Shown here: positions 61,747 through 64,000 of the stretch, piece by piece
Layout: every line of letters begins with the position of its first letter
Numbering within the stretch: position 1 is the first letter of the stretch
NCBI GenBank assembly: GCA_018697195.1
Contig: CM031857.1
Coordinates: forward strand, 55,432,683-55,496,682
Reading direction: 5' to 3'
DNA length: 64,000 nucleotides
Origin: Certhia americana
Lineage: Eukaryota > Chordata > Aves > Passeriformes > Certhiidae
Position numbers and translations under genes: made by a program
Notes under the pieces: generated by a model
Databases searched by the model: none
Seen by the model: only the letters and a program-made list of their open reading frames with translations
What the model was told of the DNA's origin: nothing

Positions 61747-64000
61747 AATGAATACTACCATTTAAGCTCTTTCTTCTGGTCTGTAAAATTAATGTTACAC
61801 TCAATCTCATATTTTATGACACTAGAAAAAGAAACCTGCAAGAGATAGGTTTTTATACTTCAGCCAATGTTGTAGCCATGCCTGTTTAGTCAAATTTATT
61901 GAGCACAGTGTTTGAATGATATCTCCTCTATTATCTAATGGATGTCAGCAATGATCACCCACTTATGGAGGAAAACTTATTGCAGCCAACAGCACAAGGT
62001 TTCTTCAAAAAAATTCTGTGACCAAGGTTGGCCAGGTACCAACCTAATTCAGCTAAAAGACATAACCACTAAGGACTTTCTGCTGTGCCTGGGGAAGAAG
62101 CAATTAAAAAGCTACTTTACCCAAAAGCTCAGGAGAGTCTCGTGACATACTGCCTCTTAGCAGCCTGAATCTTGCTGCTGATGGGATGTCTGCTTGGAAA
62201 GGCCCCATCCACCCAGGCTCATACATTATAGCATTTCATTATGCTCACTGCAACTTAATACCTCCTACAGCAAGCAGGTTGCTGGCACATAAAAATGCAA
62301 CCAGCTCACATGGACACTTTGCTGTGAGGAACCTTGAGTGGTGTGCCACAGTATTTTATATTACAGGTTTTGTGGCTGTAGTTGATTACAAATACTGGTA
62401 TTATTAGAAATACAAAATATGGCTATTCAGCTTGTATAAATCCTTTAAAAAGACTATTTCAGTATGTGACCTCTGGAAGGAGAGTTCAGATGCACATAAT
62501 GCAATTTTTCCCTTTTCCCTGGGCTAAGCAGGGAAGCTGCTAGTCAGGCTTTGCCCAATAATTTAAGGAGTTTGTTCCTCCTTCTGGGGGAACACCAAGC
62601 TTTTCTCATCACTTCTGTTTAACTAGGTTTCTGTCACTGTAGTTTGAACAATGCTGTACATTGCTGACCTTCCTGAGAAGGAAGGAGTCTGACTTCAGAA
62701 GCCAACAGCTAGACTGGGATTTGGGATTGTTTATCCCCACTCCAATGCATCCTCTTCCTCTGAAATGTGTATCTGGAGCTGCTTGTTCCTCTCCCCTCTC
62801 ATCTCTAGCAAGCCTTCACCTCCTGCTCATCAGTCCTGGGGGTCAGGTCTGGGATGCTGCAGGTGGGAAGGAGAAAGATGAGGTGAGATTGTGGTTGCTG
62901 CCACACAATCAGCAATGGGAGCTGCAGGGACAACTGCTGCTGCTGGGGGGGGCCAGCTCCATCCTGGCCAGTCTGTCCTCTGCAACCCAGTGCAGCCGCA
63001 TCACTGCAGCACGTGTGGCCAGTCTACAGCAGGCACTGTGCCACTTTCAACAAACAGGCCAAGGGGAAGGGACCTGCAGATCCTCTTCAACCTGCAAGCC
63101 CAAGAGCAAATGATTGTCCAATGTTTCTTTTGGAAGTAATGGATTGCAGTACAGGAATATCAAGACCTAGAATGTCTGGGCAAGCTGCCGTGAGCAAAAT
63201 CACCCCTCCCTCCTCCCTGCATGCACATCATCACACAATAAATGTTGATGCCATCAGTAACCACAGCAGTGTGCCAGCTAATGGACCAGCAGCAAGAGAT
63301 GAACTGCTACCTCAACAGAGAGACCTGTTGGAGTAGAATTTGATTCAGCTCTGTTCCTATTCTCAATTTTTTTCTTTGTTACAGTAGGTCTTTGGGATGG
63401 CAGAAATACTAGTACTTCTTTCTGGATGGTTCTTCCAACCTCTACCCCATCTCTTTTTTATTTTTTAACACATACCTCTCTGCAGTTTTTAATTGCAAGT
63501 ACCCTTCTCCCTCCTAAAGAGCTGACAGTACTGATGTCTGGGGTCTAATAGTGGTTCTTATACAGAGAGACACTGGTGCCTACAGAGATGGAGCCAGAGT
63601 CCACAGACAAGCTCTGCAATGGGTACCATGCTGAGCTTCATCACATGATACCAAGGATCCGTCTTCTCAGCAGTTTTCTTGGCTGTGCTCCAAATTTTAG
63701 ATCAATTTTATGCTATCATCTTATATAATCTATTTTTTCCCTCTCTTAAAAAAAAAAAAACAAACAACAAAAAAACCTGCCATGACAAGAGGGTTGTTAC
63801 ATCAATAAGAAAAGCAGTAAAAACATTGACTTTATGGAGTCTTCTGCCCTGGGCTGTATGTTTTGTAAAGCATTTTTTCAGTCAGTGCCAGGCTGGGATT
63901 ATGAAGTGTGATAACCAGATGCAGATAATCTGCATGTGCAAAGTTGAATAGCTGGACAGTGCAAATAGCATTGATTTTTGTCATACTTAATGAAAGTTAT
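61743..64000. other. Unique noncoding sequence, no gene seen
   Basis: The longest frame is 62661-63113 (+, 150 codons), overlapped by two other plus-strand frames and without a recognisable domain. A G run is near 62944-62951 and an A-rich run at 63749-63776. No transposon was recognised. Confidence 0.4.

Noticed and set aside
62661..63113. 150-codon plus-strand open frame
   Set aside because: Three overlapping plus-strand frames occupy this GC-richer patch, which suggests composition rather than coding.

Overview
This window looks like noncoding nuclear DNA from a vertebrate, most likely a bird. The evidence is one long rearranged CR1 LINE, four further CR1 pieces, several weak MIR-type SINE cores, long A/T homopolymers and moderate-to-low GC with strong CpG depletion. 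I found no host protein-coding gene, rRNA or tRNA that I can support. The open frames are short and low in information, and the longest (244 codons, 40963-41697, minus strand) partly overlaps CR1 sequence. The window is best read as a gene desert or the inside of a very large intron.

Layout. At 348-1020 there is a very old CR1/L3-like fragment (+ strand), followed by a perfect 22-bp hairpin at 1368-1416. From 1.4 to 25.9 kb the sequence is mostly unique, with a MIR-type core (about 12.7 kb), a 34-bp AT-rich hairpin (16.2 kb), a second MIR-like relic (16.7 kb), a CpG-bearing block with paired SOX-type motifs (18.9-19.2 kb) and a weak TATA/exon-like arrangement (23.3-23.5 kb). At 25908-27290 lies the main CR1 copy (minus strand), whose reverse-transcriptase middle is missing and replaced by a (CATC)n tetranucleotide array.

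From 29.08 to 29.96 kb there is a CpG-rich block, the strongest candidate cis-regulatory element in the window. From 30 to 44 kb there are CR1 scraps (38.0, 40.9 and 41.6 kb), a MIR relic, a dense TTAAG/CTTAA cluster (38.86-38.99 kb) and AT-rich stretches that look like conserved noncoding elements (judged by eye only). From 44.8 to 64 kb there is a 28-bp tandem duplication, more MIR-like relics, AT-rich element-like stretches near 47.3-48.3, 57.1-57.6, 58.0-58.3 and 60.5-60.8 kb, a GC-richer stretch at 59.2-59.6 kb and a 37-nt poly-T tract.

No pathway or operon can be described. The parts that may act together are the candidate regulatory blocks, which would be distal elements for a gene outside the window. 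I did not find a convincing previously undescribed genetic system. The most checkable items are the two CpG-rich blocks, the hairpins, the TTAAG cluster and the rearranged CR1.
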